Shown: positions 9,580-17,821, numbered from the stretch's first letter. The stretch is 64,000 bases of DNA from an uncultured SAR116 cluster alpha proteobacterium (GCA_902616005.1 CACMRG010000001.1:62001-126000), one strand, 5' to 3'. Notes: generated by a model not told the origin, from the letters alone. Numbers and translations: made by a program.

Positions 9580-10170
9580 ATGTTAAATCAAACAAATGCT
9601 GTGAATACTGAAACTTGGGTTGGAAACCTTATAGATAAGAATACTGAAAACAAAAATATAAAAATACTCTTTTCATTCATTACTGTCTTTTTAGGTAGTT
9701 TGTTATTAATAGCATCTGCAAAAATTAAAGTTCCTCTTTATCCTGTTCCAATGACATTGCAGCCTTTAGCCATATTGATGATAGCAATGTTATTTGGAAG
9801 CAAACTAGCAAGTCTTACTGTTGGTTTATATATTTTTAAAGGTATTATCGGACTTCCAGTTTTTGCATTTGGAGGAGGCCTTATGTATTTAATGGGTCCA
9901 ACGGGAGGATTTATTTTGGGTTTCTTTGTAAGTGCTTTTATAGTAGGACATTTAGCTGACCGTGGTTGGGGAAAACAGGTCTCATTATCAATAATATCAA
10001 TGTTGATAGGCATGTTAGTAATTTATGCTTTTGGGATTTTCCAATTAGCACTTTTAAAAGGGTTTAGTTTTGCTTTGTTAAGAGGTTTTTACCCTTTTTT
10101 ATTGGGAGATTTTTATAAATTACTTTTAGCTGGTATAATTACTCCCTACATTTGGAAAATATCTAAATAA
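9580..10170 (+). CDS. bioY: BioY biotin transporter (S component)
   Basis: The 196-residue, six-helix protein carries the BioY signature 'KVPLYPVPMTLQPLAIL' and the glycine-rich 'GLPVFAFGGGLMYLMGPTGG' (residues near 90-110). BioY imports biotin, either alone or with an ECF ATPase module. No bioM/bioN genes adjoin it, as is common in alphaproteobacteria. The first about 25 residues are hydrophilic before TM1. No BioR-like operator is obvious in the 78-bp divergent gap. The rhodanese gene follows 14 bp later and probably shares the transcript. Confidence 0.95.
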   Translation: MLNQTNAVNTETWVGNLIDKNTENKNIKILFSFITVFLGSLLLIASAKIKVPLYPVPMTLQPLAILMIAMLFGSKLASLTVGLYIFKGIIGLPVFAFGGGLMYLMGPTGGFILGFFVSAFIVGHLADRGWGKQVSLSIISMLIGMLVIYAFGIFQLALLKGFSFALLRGFYPFLLGDFYKLLLAGIITPYIWKISK

Positions 10171-10184
10171 ATTAAATTAATACT

Positions 10185-10568
10185 TTGACACCTGTTAATA
10201 TTAAATCAATAGACGCTTTTGATTTTTTATCAAAAAGAGTTAATTCTCATTTAATTGATACTCGATCAGATATAGAATGGAAAAGCACGGGAATTCCAGA
10301 TTTATCATCAATTAATAAAAAAACCAATTTAATAAATTGGGGGCCTATTTTAGATCAAAGTTTTTTTGCAAAATATAGAAAGTTTCTTTTAATAAGATTT
10401 AGTCAAAAAGATAATCTATTTTTCATATGTAGATCTGGTACAAGATCACTAATGGCTGCACAATTTGCAATCAAATTTGGTTTTAGAAATTGTTTTAATA
10501 TATATGAAGGATTTGATAATGCAAATCGTCAAAACTGGAAAACAAACTTACCAGTAAAATTTATCTAA
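10185..10568 (+). CDS. Rhodanese-like domain protein
   Basis: The 127-residue protein is a single rhodanese domain. It has the N-terminal 'LIDTRSDIEW' (conserved Asp-x-Arg) and the active-site loop 'FFICRSGTRS' with Cys82, typical of sulfurtransferases that carry a persulfide. The start is TTG at 10185; no ATG lies between it and the conserved strand. It sits 14 bp after bioY. A link to biotin synthesis, a sulfur-consuming reaction, is possible but speculative. The 3' end overlaps the convergent small gene by 4 bp (CTAA). Confidence 0.8.
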   Translation: MTPVNIKSIDAFDFLSKRVNSHLIDTRSDIEWKSTGIPDLSSINKKTNLINWGPILDQSFFAKYRKFLLIRFSQKDNLFFICRSGTRSLMAAQFAIKFGFRNCFNIYEGFDNANRQNWKTNLPVKFI

Positions 10569-10837
10569 GCATCATTTACAAAATTCTTAGAGTTTCTTGA
10601 ATTTTCAATTTGAGAACTATCAATTAAATCATCTAATGCATCTTCAAAAGCAATAAGTTCAATATTTTCATTTAGATCAATATTATCGATTAAATAGTCT
10701 TCCGGTGAAGTATCTTCAGAATGTGTAACATTTACAGCAATTATAGCGGCAATCGTAGAAGTTACTTTTTTATTCTTTTTCTTGAAATTATTGATACTTA
10801 TAATATTTGTTTTTTTATCTTCGGTTTTATAATTCAT
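10565..10837 (-). CDS. Uncharacterised small acidic protein
   Basis: This 90-residue protein is not recognised. It has a basic, Lys/Asn-rich N-terminal stretch (residues 1-25), a short hydrophobic run 'STIAAIIAVNV' (27-37), then a strongly acidic tail rich in Asp, Glu and Ile (about 40-80). The basic-hydrophobic-acidic order could be a signal peptide with a long n-region, or a tail-anchored segment. 'AAGGTG'-type spacing (AAGGTGCGTAA before ATG) gives a plausible ribosome binding site, and a TATAAT box lies 51-56 bp upstream, which supports real expression. It follows the secreted repeat protein on the same strand. Confidence 0.6.
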   Translation of the reverse strand: MNYKTEDKKTNIISINNFKKKNKKVTSTIAAIIAVNVTHSEDTSPEDYLIDNIDLNENIELIAFEDALDDLIDSSQIENSRNSKNFVNDA

Positions 10838-10887
10838 TTACGCACCTTATTATTGATAACACATAATTTAAAATGATTACAATGATT

Positions 10888-10893
10888 ATTATA
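10888..10893 (-). promoter_or_regulatory. Candidate -10 box for the 10565-10837 gene
   Basis: Read on the minus strand this is a perfect TATAAT. A weak -35 (GGTCAA) lies 17 bp upstream and overlaps the last codons of the repeat protein gene. The predicted leader is about 40 nt with AAGGTG before the ATG. This suggests the small gene can be transcribed separately from the upstream repeat-protein gene. Confidence 0.45.
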
Positions 10894-10907
10894 CGTTAGT
10901 CATTTGA

Positions 10908-12068
10908 TTATTGACCAACCCTTCGAATAATTATTCTTCCTGAAGGTTTATTATTGACATTTTCAACAGTTCTGGTCGCAAGGCTATAAAGATTCGTTTC
11001 TATACCGAAATTGTCAACTACTGCAACTCTTGTTCTTATTTGATATCCAACTAAACTTTGATTAAGACCTAGTGACGGACCACTCACACTATTTAAGGCT
11101 ATCCAATTTCGTCCATCTTTAGATTTTTCCCAGCTAATGTTAATTGAAGCTATTCCATCCTCGTCTGACAACGAATTTGAAATAGCCTTTAAAGTTGAAC
11201 CCTCTTTAGGAGAACCATTTATGGTCACATCACCTTGAACAGGATCGTCTAAGTTATCAATAGATTCTGAAGGACTTGTGTATAATACTTCTCTGGTACC
11301 GTGGCTATCTATGTATGAAACTACAGCCCTAAAAGAATAATTAACATGTTCTTGTTGTAATCTTAAAACTTCTCCAGTTCCTGATGGAAAAGCTTCCCAA
11401 TCTGATTGAGATGAAGACCGTTGCCAAGAAATTTCAAATCCACCAATACCATCTTCGTCTGAAATGCTAGATGTATCAACCACTAGTGCACTGTCTTCAA
11501 CTGGGCTACCTATAAGTCTTGCTGAACCAGTAGGTTTATCGTTAACATTTTTTACAGATGATGAAGGTGGACTAATTAAGGTCTCTAAATTTCCTTGCCC
11601 GTCGACATATGAAATTACTACTCTTAATTTTTTCCCTACATGCATTTCTCTAGGAGTAAAGGATTGGCTAACTTCTTTGCTGATATTCTTCCAACTAGTT
11701 CCTGTATCTGATATTTGCCATTGAACACTTACTTGACCCATACCATCAGAATCTATAACTGATGACAAATCAACAATTAGGGGTTCATCTTCTACAGCTG
11801 AAAACCCAGAAACAGTTGATTCTTCGGTTTTTAGAGAAGTTTTTGTATTTAACTTGCTTTTAGTATTCTTTAAATTTTTATTTTTACTCTTTTTCTTGTA
11901 GATATCATTATGATTGTGTTGTTTAATATTAGAATTAGTTTGATATACTTTTTTGTCTTTAATGGTAGGATCACCCCCTGCTATTGATAAATTTAAATTT
12001 GTAGTTCCAATAATTACAATTGCTGCTAAAGAAGTATATCCCCATAATTTAGCTAATGATGTACGCAT
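10908..12068 (-). CDS. Secreted protein with three tandem Ig-like repeats
   Basis: The 386-residue protein starts with a signal peptide (residues 1 to about 30, hydrophobic core 'SLAAIVIIGTTNLNLSIAGG'). A Lys/Asn-rich linker (35-83) follows, then three tandem repeats of about 97 residues (about 84-181, 182-279, 280-377). Each has S-D-x-D-G-x-G/A, a W-(x)n-W pair, a V-x-Y-x-D strand and an ending of N-x-N/D-x-P-x-G. Such repeats occur in large surface or adhesive proteins of marine bacteria. After the third repeat the chain stops within nine residues. The start is ATG at 12068, preceded by GGAG; an in-frame TTG at 12080 is less likely. Function is unknown. Confidence 0.75.
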   Translation of the reverse strand: MRTSLAKLWGYTSLAAIVIIGTTNLNLSIAGGDPTIKDKKVYQTNSNIKQHNHNDIYKKKSKNKNLKNTKSKLNTKTSLKTEESTVSGFSAVEDEPLIVDLSSVIDSDGMGQVSVQWQISDTGTSWKNISKEVSQSFTPREMHVGKKLRVVISYVDGQGNLETLISPPSSSVKNVNDKPTGSARLIGSPVEDSALVVDTSSISDEDGIGGFEISWQRSSSQSDWEAFPSGTGEVLRLQQEHVNYSFRAVVSYIDSHGTREVLYTSPSESIDNLDDPVQGDVTINGSPKEGSTLKAISNSLSDEDGIASINISWEKSKDGRNWIALNSVSGPSLGLNQSLVGYQIRTRVAVVDNFGIETNLYSLATRTVENVNNKPSGRIIIRRVGQ

Positions 12069-12147
12069 TAAAATCTCCAAATTTCTAATATAAACAATTT
12101 TTTGTAATCTTAAAATAAGATATTTTTTTTTTTAATCAACAAAATAT

Positions 12148-12402
12148 TTACTTATCAAGATTTTTAAGTATATTGTCAATTTTTTGAATTTGCTGGTTAA
12201 GATTTAATTTAATGTTATTTAAGTTTTGTTTTAAGTCGATATTAATGGAGTTTTGGGAGATATTTTTGTTCTCGGAAACAATTTTTGTTAAAACCATTCG
12301 ATACTCATCTTTTGAATTTAAATCTAGATTTTTAGCTAAATTCTCTATGTTTAATAATTCTTTTTGTAATTTATCAAGCTTGTGTTCTTCAGATTTAATC
12401 AT
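12148..12402 (-). CDS. Uncharacterised small coiled-coil protein
   Basis: The predicted 84-residue protein is almost entirely Lys, Glu, Asn, Leu and Ile with heptad-like spacing (for example 'HKLDKLQKELLNIENLAKNL' near residues 7-26), so a long coiled coil is likely. It has no cysteine or catalytic motif. The ATG at 12402 has AAGGA 7 bases upstream; an ATG at 12417 lies before that site and is less likely. An 83-residue ORF on the opposite strand looks like its shadow. It leads the minus-strand series with the repeat protein and the small acidic protein. No function is proposed. Confidence 0.6.
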   Translation of the reverse strand: MIKSEEHKLDKLQKELLNIENLAKNLDLNSKDEYRMVLTKIVSENKNISQNSINIDLKQNLNNIKLNLNQQIQKIDNILKNLDK

Positions 12403-12440
12403 TATAATATCCTTCATTAATAATCATAGGTTTTTAATAA

Positions 12441-13127
12441 ATGTCAATATTAGATTCTATTAAAAAAAGTATATTTGTACCAATTCATCCGTCTGGATTA
12501 CCATTTATAATTATTTTTTCTTTAATAACAATGATAATAGGTTGGATTTGGTCTACTTTATTCTTTGTTGGACTTGTGCTCACGTTATGGTGCATATACT
12601 TTTTTAGAAATCCTGAAAGAATTACTCCAGACAATATTGATAACAATTTGGTTATAGCTCCAGCTGATGGAAAAATTATAGAAATAAATGAGATTATTCC
12701 TGATGAAGAAATTGGCTTACCTAAAAATAAATATGTAAAAATTGGAATATTTATGAATGTTTTTAACGTTCACGTAAATAGATCTCCGATGTCAGGAACA
12801 ATTTTAAAGAGGAATTATATACCCGGGCTATTTTTTAATGCGAGTTTAGATAAAGCATCAAAAGAAAATGAAAGATTATCTTTGGTAATGAATGTCAATA
12901 ACAAAGTTAAAATAGCGTTTGTACAAATTGCAGGACTGTTAGCAAGAAGAATCATAAATGATGCACAGGAAGGAAAAAAACTTGTAACTGGGCAAATTTT
13001 TGGAATTATTAGATTTGGAAGTAAAGTAGACGTTTATATTCCAATAGGATCAAAAATTAATGTTTTAAGAGGACAAACTTCAATCGCTGGAGAGACTATT
13101 CTTGCTGAGATAACTTCAAAAAAATAG
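12441..13127 (+). CDS. psd: Phosphatidylserine decarboxylase (short type)
   Basis: The 228-residue protein belongs to the short, alphaproteobacterial PSD class. It has two N-terminal membrane segments (about 20-52), 'FFRNPERITP' and 'APADGKI'. The self-cleavage Gly193-Ser194 in 'IIRFGSKVDVYIP' is expected to give the pyruvoyl cofactor of the alpha chain. It decarboxylates phosphatidylserine to phosphatidylethanolamine at the inner membrane. pssA, which makes its substrate, starts 3 bp downstream, so the pair is a phospholipid operon. Confidence 0.95.
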   Translation: MSILDSIKKSIFVPIHPSGLPFIIIFSLITMIIGWIWSTLFFVGLVLTLWCIYFFRNPERITPDNIDNNLVIAPADGKIIEINEIIPDEEIGLPKNKYVKIGIFMNVFNVHVNRSPMSGTILKRNYIPGLFFNASLDKASKENERLSLVMNVNNKVKIAFVQIAGLLARRIINDAQEGKKLVTGQIFGIIRFGSKVDVYIPIGSKINVLRGQTSIAGETILAEITSKK

Positions 13128-13130
13128 ATT

Positions 13131-13922
13131 ATGAAAATCAGAGGTATAAAATTAGCTAGAAAAGCTTTTTCAGATCGTCCTAAAAAATTTTCAATTACAT
13201 GGCTTTTACCAAACTTTTTAACCATATGTGCATTGATTTTTGGGTTACAAGCATTTTATCATGCTATGTTAGAAAATTGGAATTTAGTTATAATTTTTAT
13301 AATTATTGCAGCTGTTTTTGATCTATTAGATGGAAGAGTTGCGAGACTGTTAAAATCAACAAGTAACTTTGGTATGTATTTAGATTCATTATCTGACTTT
13401 GTTGTATTTGGAACAATTCCTCCAATAACAATTTTTTTTTGGATGGGTGGGTTAGAAAATAAATATCTGTGGATTGCAGTTGTACTTTTTGTGATATGTT
13501 CTGCATTGAGACTCGCTCGATTTAATTCAGAACTCTCGGATAAACCTACATATGCAAAAAATTATTTTAGTGGAATTCCAACACCTGCTGCAGCATTTTT
13601 GGCTCTTTTGCCAATAACAGGTTTAGAAATATTTAATCTTGTAGAATTTAAAACCGAATTTTATATTTGTATTTGGATTTCATTAATTGCTATTGGAATG
13701 GTGAGTAATTTACCAACTTTTTCTGGAAAAGTTATGCTTGTGCCTAGGACATTTGTAATACCCTTCTTAATTCTTCTTGGAATATTAAGCCATTATATAA
13801 TTAGCAATCCAACGAAAGGTTTCACATTATTAGTACTAGTTTATATTATTACTATACCTTTATCACCTATATTTTATTATAGGTTAAGGTCAAGATTTGA
13901 AAAAAGTAACAAAAACAATTAG
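13131..13922 (+). CDS. pssA: CDP-diacylglycerol-serine O-phosphatidyltransferase
   Basis: The 263-residue multi-pass protein has the complete CDP-alcohol phosphatidyltransferase motif: Asp67-Gly68, Ala71-Arg72, Gly81, Asp85 and Asp89, read in 'DLLDGRVARLL' and 'GMYLDSLSDF'. It makes phosphatidylserine from CDP-diacylglycerol and serine, feeding Psd encoded immediately upstream. Length and helix count fit the membrane-bound (type II) family. Its stop overlaps the stop of the convergent P1 peptidase gene by 4 bp (TTAG). Confidence 0.95.
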   Translation: MKIRGIKLARKAFSDRPKKFSITWLLPNFLTICALIFGLQAFYHAMLENWNLVIIFIIIAAVFDLLDGRVARLLKSTSNFGMYLDSLSDFVVFGTIPPITIFFWMGGLENKYLWIAVVLFVICSALRLARFNSELSDKPTYAKNYFSGIPTPAAAFLALLPITGLEIFNLVEFKTEFYICIWISLIAIGMVSNLPTFSGKVMLVPRTFVIPFLILLGILSHYIISNPTKGFTLLVLVYIITIPLSPIFYYRLRSRFEKSNKNN

Positions 13923-14929
13923 TTTTCGAATAAATCTTTCCAAGAAGGTTTTCCTCCTATATTTTTAGCTTCAAATATTGCTCTGTTACATGCTCTTGAA
14001 AATGTGTCTGAAGCTATTGTACTAATAATCGTTAAGTCTAACTTATTAATTTCTTCTGAAGCATGAAAACTTTTATCTGAAGTAGAGATTGCAAAAATCG
14101 TATCTCCATCCATTGGTGTATGAGATGGGTGTATTGATCTAGATACGGAACCATGACACATAATTGATAATCTTTTAAGTTGAATTCTGTTCAAAGGAGC
14201 ATTTGTAGCAACAACTCCAATGATTGTATTAAGTTGATTAGAATCATGTGAAATTCTTTTTGCTCTTATTATTCCATCATATTTTTCTTTAGTTTGAGTT
14301 AGACCTCCAAACTCATTATTTATTTCAAGATGACCAGATAAGAAATTTGGGCCACTATTTAAAAGAGGGTTTCCAACAGCATTATTTATAACTAAAGAAC
14401 CGACTTTAATTTTTTTTCCACTACTCAATTCTACTTCACTAGAGGCTGAACCTTGCCCTCCTTTTACAGTGGCAGTATTTGCTCCATATCCTGCACCTAC
14501 AGAACCAAGCAAAAAATTGTCTGAAAGATCTTTATATGCTCTATTAGCCAAAACTTTCCAAATTGAAACATCATTTTCCCAATAATTATTTGTTTGTATT
14601 AAATCAAAAATGACAGCAGAAGATACTAAAGGGATAGAATAATCTCTAACTTTGTAACCCTTACCTTCTTCCAGTAAAAGTTTTTGAACCTCAGAACTTG
14701 CATCTAGTCCAAAAGCTGAACCACCTGATAACACGATAGCATCAATTCTACCAATAGAACTTTCTAGGTTAAGTATCTCAGTTTCTCTCGTTCCAGCTCC
14801 ACCTCCTCTAACATCTATTGCAGCCGTAAATGGGTGTGGTCCAGATAATACCGTTACACCTGTGGAAAATTTGTAATCTTCTGCACAACCAACTAAAATT
14901 CCTTCAATATCTGTAATTAAATTCTTCAT
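13919..14929 (-). CDS. P1 (DmpA/S58) family peptidase
   Basis: The 336-residue protein matches the P1/S58 family of Ntn-fold, self-processing aminopeptidases. It has the N-terminal 'GCAEDYKFSTGVTVLSGP', the 'AIVLSGGSAFGLDA' glycine-rich segment, and the central 'GSLVINNAVGNPL', where the autocleavage and nucleophile region is expected. The exact nucleophile was not assigned by eye. Substrates in the family include N-terminal D- or beta-amino acids and cyclic amides. It is 14 bp downstream of moaA on the same strand, but a functional link is not evident. Confidence 0.85.
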   Translation of the reverse strand: MKNLITDIEGILVGCAEDYKFSTGVTVLSGPHPFTAAIDVRGGGAGTRETEILNLESSIGRIDAIVLSGGSAFGLDASSEVQKLLLEEGKGYKVRDYSIPLVSSAVIFDLIQTNNYWENDVSIWKVLANRAYKDLSDNFLLGSVGAGYGANTATVKGGQGSASSEVELSSGKKIKVGSLVINNAVGNPLLNSGPNFLSGHLEINNEFGGLTQTKEKYDGIIRAKRISHDSNQLNTIIGVVATNAPLNRIQLKRLSIMCHGSVSRSIHPSHTPMDGDTIFAISTSDKSFHASEEINKLDLTIISTIASDTFSRACNRAIFEAKNIGGKPSWKDLFEN

Positions 14930-14943
14930 TCAAGTTTTATTAT

Positions 14944-15942
14944 TTAACCCCCGGTAACTGACATATGTCTATTAGAGGATATGTTAATTCCACTCTTTGA
15001 TATACTAAAGTCATGTCCTTTAGGTTTTTTTGAAATAGCTTCGAAAAGACTGTTTTCAAGATAAGAGAGACCTTTATTTCTTAAAATATCTTTTAAATTC
15101 ACATTATCATCTTGACCTAAACACATGTATAAAATTCCAGTACAAGTTAATCTCACTCGATTACAAGTTTCACAGAAATTATGAGTTAATGGCGTTATAA
15201 ATCCTAAATCAATATTTTTTCCTTCTATTTTGTAATACTGAGCTGGACCACCAGTTTTTTTAGGGATGTTTATTAATTTAAATGATTTAGATAATGTTTC
15301 CTTTATTTCTGATAGTGGTAAATATTGATTAAACCTATTTTCACTCCCAATGTCTCCCATGGGCATTACCTCTATTAATGTCATGTCACATTCATTTGAA
15401 GAACACCATTCTATCATCTCAACAATATTATTTTCATTAAAATCTTTAAGCGCAACTGTATTAATTTTAACTTTAATTCCAATACTTTTTGCTTTCTCAA
15501 TTCCTGCTAGTACTTTATTTAAATCTCCCCATCTGGTTATTTCTTTAAATTTATTTGGATTTAAATGATCAAGTGAAACATTTACTCTTTTTACACCATT
15601 TTCTTTTAAAAATTCAGCATACTTTTCCAGTTGACTTCCATTAGTAGTTAATGTCAATTCATCTAACCCATTACCAATTTTTTTTCCTAAGTTTTGGATT
15701 AAATTTAATATTCCCTTTCTAACTAGGGGTTCACCACCTGTAAGTCTAATTTTTTTAGTACCAAGTTTTACAAATGTGTTACATATTGTTTCTAGCTCTT
15801 CTAAAGAAAGGATGTCTTTTTTTGGAAGAAAAGTCATATTTTCAGACATACAATACGTACATCTAAAATCACATCTGTCCGTGACTGAAACTCTTAAATA
15901 GTTTATTTCTCTACCGAATGGATCAATTAATTGATTTGACAC
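14944..15942 (-). CDS. moaA: GTP 3',8-cyclase MoaA
   Basis: The 332-residue radical SAM enzyme has the N-terminal cluster Cys24-x3-Cys28-x2-Cys31 ('CDFRCTYCMSE'), the SAM-binding 'TGGEPLVRKG', a C-terminal second cluster ('HNFCETCNRVRLTCTG'), and the conserved C-terminal Gly-Gly. It performs the first committed step of molybdenum cofactor synthesis from GTP. The start is GTG at 15942 with AAGGA upstream. With xdhC and the MocA-like gene about 6 kb away it indicates a working Moco pathway. Confidence 0.96.
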   Translation of the reverse strand: MSNQLIDPFGREINYLRVSVTDRCDFRCTYCMSENMTFLPKKDILSLEELETICNTFVKLGTKKIRLTGGEPLVRKGILNLIQNLGKKIGNGLDELTLTTNGSQLEKYAEFLKENGVKRVNVSLDHLNPNKFKEITRWGDLNKVLAGIEKAKSIGIKVKINTVALKDFNENNIVEMIEWCSSNECDMTLIEVMPMGDIGSENRFNQYLPLSEIKETLSKSFKLINIPKKTGGPAQYYKIEGKNIDLGFITPLTHNFCETCNRVRLTCTGILYMCLGQDDNVNLKDILRNKGLSYLENSLFEAISKKPKGHDFSISKSGINISSNRHMSVTGG

Positions 15943-16024
15943 AATTTATCCTTTAATTAAAAAAAAAATAATTTAATCTAATTTCATAATTTATTAACAT
16001 TACAATTATACATAATAATTACAC

Positions 16025-16687
16025 ATGCAGGAAAGAAAAATTCATACAAAATTTCCAACAGCTGGATCATCCCCTAAACAAATAGTTTTTTTGTTGCACG
16101 GCTACGGTGCTGATGGAGCAGACCTCATAGATCTTTCATCACCATTTTCAATGGTATTACCTTATGCAAAATTTATTTCTCCTGATGCCCCTTTTGATTG
16201 TGAGATGTCACCATTGGGTAAAGAATGGTTTCCTATAGAAGAAATTCCAAATGGTGCAATAAATGCGTCTAAAGATTTATTAAGTTTAATAAAAGAAGAG
16301 TGTGATAAGGAAAGTTTAAAATTTGAAAATGTCTTGTTAATTGGTTTTTCTCAAGGTGCAATGATGAGCATTCAAAGTTTGTTATTAAGTAAGAACAACT
16401 TTTTAGGCATTATTGGTTATTCTGGAGGAACTTCTTTAGAAAATATTAATGCTTCAAAACATTTAATTAATGAAAATATCCATAAAAACTCTTCAACTCC
16501 TGTTTTATTGGTTCATGGAGAGGAAGATGATATTGTTCCATTTAGTTCACTAGAAAATGCAAAAAACCTACTTATTGGAATTGGTTTTGATGTTAAAACA
16601 ATAAATAGGCCGAAATTAGGTCATGGGATAGACCCAGAAGGTATTTCTGCCGGAATGGATTTTGTAAAAAAAATAATCAACTTTTAA
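16025..16687 (+). CDS. Alpha/beta hydrolase (phospholipase/carboxylesterase family)
   Basis: The 220-residue protein is a compact alpha/beta hydrolase of the carboxylesterase/lysophospholipase (YpfH-like) type. The nucleophile Ser109 is in 'LIGFSQGAMM', the acid Asp is in 'VHGEEDDIVPF', and the His is in 'LGHGID'. 'HGYGADGADLIDL' forms the oxyanion-hole region. The natural ester substrate is unknown. It stands alone between divergent moaA and the HNH gene. Confidence 0.88.
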   Translation: MQERKIHTKFPTAGSSPKQIVFLLHGYGADGADLIDLSSPFSMVLPYAKFISPDAPFDCEMSPLGKEWFPIEEIPNGAINASKDLLSLIKEECDKESLKFENVLLIGFSQGAMMSIQSLLLSKNNFLGIIGYSGGTSLENINASKHLINENIHKNSSTPVLLVHGEEDDIVPFSSLENAKNLLIGIGFDVKTINRPKLGHGIDPEGISAGMDFVKKIINF

Positions 16688-16757
16688 AACAGACCTAACA
16701 AAACAAAAATAACTGTTGTAAAGACTGAATATTTGTTTTTAAATTTAAACTATTATT

Positions 16758-17312
16758 ATGCTTAACTTTTCACCAACACTTGTACTTAATGCAGATTATC
16801 AACCCCTAAGTTATTACCCACTTTCTTTATGGTCTTGGCAGGACTCTGTAAAGGCGGTCTTTTTAAATAGAGTTGATATTGTTGCAGAATATGAAGAGGT
16901 CATAAATTCCCCAACATTCTCACTTAAGTTACCCAGTGTAATTGCCTTAAAAGAATATATTTCAGCAAAAAAAGATCCTGCATTCACTAGATTCAATGTT
17001 TTTTTAAGAGATAAATGTACGTGCCAATATTGTGGAATTAAGAAAAAAATTAAAGACCTAACTTTTGACCACATAATACCTAGATCGCATGGTGGAAAAA
17101 CTAATTGGCTAAATGTAGTTTCAGCTTGTAGAAGTTGTAATTTTAAAAAAGGAAATAAATCTTTGAAAAATTCTGGATTAAAATTAAAGGTTCAGCCCCA
17201 TATTCCATCTGAAGCCTTATTAAAAAATAATGGTAGATTATTTCCACCAAATTTTTTGCATAAAACTTGGATGGATTTCCTGTATTGGGATATTGAACTT
17301 GTAAAAAATTAA
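16758..17312 (+). CDS. HNH endonuclease family protein
   Basis: The 184-residue protein carries a zinc-stabilised HNH domain: Cys89-x2-Cys92 ('CQYCGIKKK'), the catalytic 'LTFDHIIPRSHGG' with His105, Asn residues near 117, and Cys124-x2-Cys127 ('ACRSCNFKKGNK'). The N-terminal 'TLVLNADYQPLSYYPLSLW' is typical of a chromosomal HNH family common in alphaproteobacteria and cyanobacteria. It is not part of a visible restriction, phage or intron context here, so the biological role is unknown. The end overlaps the convergent coq7 by 4 bp. Confidence 0.88.
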   Translation: MLNFSPTLVLNADYQPLSYYPLSLWSWQDSVKAVFLNRVDIVAEYEEVINSPTFSLKLPSVIALKEYISAKKDPAFTRFNVFLRDKCTCQYCGIKKKIKDLTFDHIIPRSHGGKTNWLNVVSACRSCNFKKGNKSLKNSGLKLKVQPHIPSEALLKNNGRLFPPNFLHKTWMDFLYWDIELVKN

Positions 17313-17821
17313 ATCTTTTCTGAAATTTTAATTGCTGCTTTACATCCAGATTGAACAACAAATTTTAAAAGTTTATATCCAGGCGTTTCTTGTCCGTCAT
17401 GTTCGATTGCAATGTCTTTGTGTTCTAATTCATCATCTCTAAATTTAAGGAGTTTCTTTTTAAGACTTTGATACTTTTTTTCTGTTAATTGATCTGCTTG
17501 TTTTTCATAATGCTTTCCAATTACTTCTTCAACAGCAATTGTACAGGCCATTGCAGCTTTTTTACCCATTGCAGCTGAAATAACACCTAATCCATATCCA
17601 GCTAGGTTCCAGATAGGTAGCATTATAGTTGGTCTGACCTCATGTTCATTTAACAGATCATGAAAAGTATCCAGATGTTCTTTTTCTTGGTCTTTCATAT
17701 GTTGTATCATAGGACCAACATCAGTTTCCCCCAAAACTTTTAATTGACCTTCATATATTTTAGCTGCACCAACTTCACCTGCATGATCAACACGTAAAAT
17801 TTTATCTAATTTATTTTTCAT
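17309..17821 (-). CDS. coq7: 5-demethoxyubiquinol hydroxylase Coq7
   Basis: The 170-residue protein is a full-length Coq7/CAT5 di-iron hydroxylase. It starts with 'RVDHAGEVGAAKIYEGQL' (Glu24 ligand), then 'MKDQEKEHLDTFHDLL', 'AVEEVIGKHY' and 'DELEHKDIAIEH', supplying the Glu/His ligands of both iron sites. It carries out the penultimate ubiquinone step, hydroxylation of demethoxyubiquinone. It overlaps dsbB by 4 bp. DsbB also needs ubiquinone, a reasonable though unproven reason for the pairing. Confidence 0.96.
   Translation of the reverse strand: MKNKLDKILRVDHAGEVGAAKIYEGQLKVLGETDVGPMIQHMKDQEKEHLDTFHDLLNEHEVRPTIMLPIWNLAGYGLGVISAAMGKKAAMACTIAVEEVIGKHYEKQADQLTEKKYQSLKKKLLKFRDDELEHKDIAIEHDGQETPGYKLLKFVVQSGCKAAIKISEKI

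Noticed and set aside
10911-10937. Possible frameshift truncating a fourth Ig-like repeat
   Set aside because: No repeat-like sequence continues in any frame after the stop at 10908; the short tail is probably the natural C-terminus.
12212-12463. 83-residue plus-strand frame overlapping the coiled-coil gene and the psd start
   Set aside because: Phe/Ser-rich shadow translation of the opposite strand; the minus-strand frame has a ribosome binding site and a sensible coiled-coil composition.
16758-17312. HNH gene as part of a defence island or mobile intron
   Set aside because: No restriction, phage, integrase or intron features flank it, and its N-terminal region matches a common chromosomal HNH family.
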